From positions 1 to 8,847 of the forward strand of contig JBLFWJ010000140.1 in assembly GCA_047611425.1 (NCBI GenBank): DNA of 8,847 nt, given 5' to 3'. Origin of the DNA: JBLFWJ01 sp047611425 (lineage in GTDB: Bacteria; Bacteroidota; Bacteroidia; UBA10329). A program made the position numbers and the translations under genes. Position 1 is the first letter of the stretch. The number at the start of each line of letters is the position of its first letter. The notes under the pieces were generated by a model. The model saw nothing but the letters and a program-made list of their open reading frames with translations. It ran no database searches and was not told the DNA's origin. Positions 7,615 through 8,847 of this stretch are shown one piece after another.

Positions 7615-7632
7615 TTTTAGAAACACAATCTC

Positions 7633-8061
7633 ATGAAAAACATATCATTACTGACTTTAGGATTATTGCTCTCCGTTGTCGTATCAGCCCAGCGAACCTC
7701 GCCAATAGGCAAATGGAAATCCGTTGATGACGATACGGGAAAGGTGAAATCTGTTGTTGAGATTACCGAAGAAGGGGGAAAGCTTTTTGGAAAAATTCTA
7801 GAGCTTTTCGATCCGCCAAAACCAAACCCAATTTGCGAAGAATGTGACAAGGATGACCCTCGGTTTGAGAAGCCAGTAACTGGGATGACCATCATTCGGA
7901 ACATGGTTAAAGATGATGACGAATGGGAAGATGGCGACATTCTTGATCCTGAAAATGGAAAAGTGTATCGCTGCAAACTGTGGGTTGAGAAAGGCAAGCT
8001 TCAGGTTCGGGGCTACATAGCTTTCTTGTACAGAACGCAGGAATGGCTTCCTGCTGATTAA
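7633..8061 (+). CDS. DUF2147 domain-containing secreted protein
   Basis: A 142-residue protein with a signal peptide (MKNISLLTLGLLLSVVVSAQ, cleavage after Ala19 or Gln20). The rest matches the DUF2147 family over its full length: GKWKSVDDDTGKVKSVVEI (26-44), GKLFGKILEL (49-58), a CxxC pair (Cys68, Cys71), PVTGMTIIRNM (81-91), GDILDPENGKVYRCKL (101-116) and KLQVRGYIAF (122-131). Such proteins are small exported beta-rich domains whose function is not established; the three cysteines could form a disulfide or bind metal, which is inference. The gene begins 18 bases after the M1 peptidase stop and is probably the last gene of the same transcript. The start is the only ATG that gives a signal peptide; no Shine-Dalgarno sequence is visible. 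Confidence 0.92.
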   Translation: MKNISLLTLGLLLSVVVSAQRTSPIGKWKSVDDDTGKVKSVVEITEEGGKLFGKILELFDPPKPNPICEECDKDDPRFEKPVTGMTIIRNMVKDDDEWEDGDILDPENGKVYRCKLWVEKGKLQVRGYIAFLYRTQEWLPAD

Positions 8062-8088
8062 CCCTCTACTTTAGCCCTTTCTCAGCAG
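8051..8088. repeat. Inverted repeat between convergent genes, weak terminator candidate
   Basis: CTGCTGA (8051-8057) and TCAGCAG (8082-8088) are perfect 7-base arms separated by 24 bases, spanning the facing stop codons at 8059-8068. A hairpin here could slow transcription from both sides. No T-run follows on either strand and the loop is long, so it is not a classical intrinsic terminator. Confidence 0.25.
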
Positions 8089-8806
8089 TCAAGTGAAAAT
8101 TTGTGGTAACAACAGAGTCCTTGAAATTAGCTTCTCCAAGCAGGATAATATCCGTTTTGAATCCTTCCTTTTCAATCTTTATTTCATAAACATTTCTCAT
8201 TTCGGAACTTGGTATTCGGTAAGAATACACTCCATTTTTCGCAGTTAACCAATTGAACATCAACCGACCACCTTTGGCTCCAAATCTGAGAATGGCACTC
8301 TCTATTGGTTCCTTTGAAGCGCTATCAAGCACCGTTCCCTTTAGCCAATAGAACGGGTATTTGTTTCTCAATTCTATTTCAGCATTTCTTTTCTTAAGCC
8401 CAGTGGTATCTCTTTTCCCCGTACGACATATGATAGTCTGCGGCCTTACAATCACCTCTTCCATAAAGTCACCTGTTTGCAAAATGAAACGCTTGGGATT
8501 ATACGCAACAAGATTGATAGAATCCTCAAACGCTATGAAGCCTACAGAACTAATCCTGATTTTTGAAATTCGATCTACCGATTTAGCGAGCACGTTAATT
8601 TTAAACTCTCCGTCAAAACCAGTTGTACCTCCTGTTACAACTTGAGAATCTGCATTTAACGCAACATTTGCAAATGGAATAGGCTGACTTCTATCATCGT
8701 ACACCGTTCCTTCCAAAACAAACCTTGTGTCGGATTGGGTCTGTGCAATAACATCAGTACTGATCAACACAGTCAGGACAAAAAAGAAGTTTACGAGATG
8801 TTGCAT
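8066..8806 (-). CDS. Secreted protein with two carboxypeptidase-regulatory-like domains
   Basis: A 246-residue protein with a signal peptide (residues 1-22, ending VIAQ). Two beta-sandwich units of the carboxypeptidase-regulatory-like (CarboxypepD_reg) type are visible. The first, about 29-111, has LEGTVYDDRSQPIPFANVAL, a TTGFDGEFKI turn and the IRISSVGFIAFE strand; the second, about 155-240, has KGTVLDSASKEPIESAILRF and a TAKNGVYSYRI turn. Between them is a linker starting EEVIVRP (116-122) followed by a basic stretch. In SusC/RagA-type TonB-dependent receptors the same domain precedes an EVVV-like segment and then plug and barrel; here no plug or barrel follows. The function is unknown; a periplasmic or outer-membrane-associated adaptor or binding role is only inference. 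It converges on the DUF2147 gene. Only 41 bases upstream of the start are visible and no clear promoter is seen there. Confidence 0.85.
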   Translation of the reverse strand: MQHLVNFFFVLTVLISTDVIAQTQSDTRFVLEGTVYDDRSQPIPFANVALNADSQVVTGGTTGFDGEFKINVLAKSVDRISKIRISSVGFIAFEDSINLVAYNPKRFILQTGDFMEEVIVRPQTIICRTGKRDTTGLKKRNAEIELRNKYPFYWLKGTVLDSASKEPIESAILRFGAKGGRLMFNWLTAKNGVYSYRIPSSEMRNVYEIKIEKEGFKTDIILLGEANFKDSVVTTNFHLTAEKGLK

Positions 8807-8847
8807 ACCTCTAAGATAATCTCACCAGCAAAACGGATAGTGGTAAA

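Noticed and set aside
7617..7997. Minus-strand 126-residue open frame opposite the DUF2147 gene
   Set aside because: Serine- and phenylalanine-rich shadow of a well-supported gene, with no features of its own.

Overview
The window looks like a chromosomal segment of a Bacteroidota bacterium, most likely from the Flavobacteriia. Four things point there: a secreted repeat protein ending in a type IX secretion (Por) C-terminal sorting domain; a stand-alone carboxypeptidase-regulatory-like protein; the grouping of rlmH, a DUF4783 protein, nadC and a YihY/BrkB protein; and start codons that mostly lack a Shine-Dalgarno sequence. Taxonomy below class level cannot be read from this sequence. No tRNA, rRNA, insertion sequence or CRISPR array was seen.

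Layout. Positions 1-1525 (minus) hold the first 508 residues of a secreted FG-GAP/VCBS repeat protein with an ASPIC/UnbV domain; its C-terminus lies beyond the left edge. A 108-base gap contains a strong dyad. Then comes rlmH (minus, 1634-2104), which diverges from a tightly packed five-gene plus-strand run at 2191-8061: DUF4783 protein, nadC, YihY/BrkB membrane protein, a 1066-residue M1 metallopeptidase, and a DUF2147 protein. The gaps between these five genes are 3, 1, -4 and 18 bases. A secreted two-domain carboxypeptidase-regulatory-like protein (minus, 8066-8806) converges on the last of them, with only 4 bases between the stop codons.

How the genes fit together. RlmH (ribosome maturation) and NadC (NAD synthesis) are housekeeping enzymes. 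Most of the other products are predicted to be in or beyond the inner membrane. The most notable gene is the M1 peptidase: its N-terminal half carries an intact zinc site and an exopeptidase-like motif, while its C-terminal ~390 residues look like an outer-membrane beta-barrel of the Omp85 type, including an LRGY motif and a terminal phenylalanine. That suggests a zinc peptidase anchored in the outer membrane by its own barrel.
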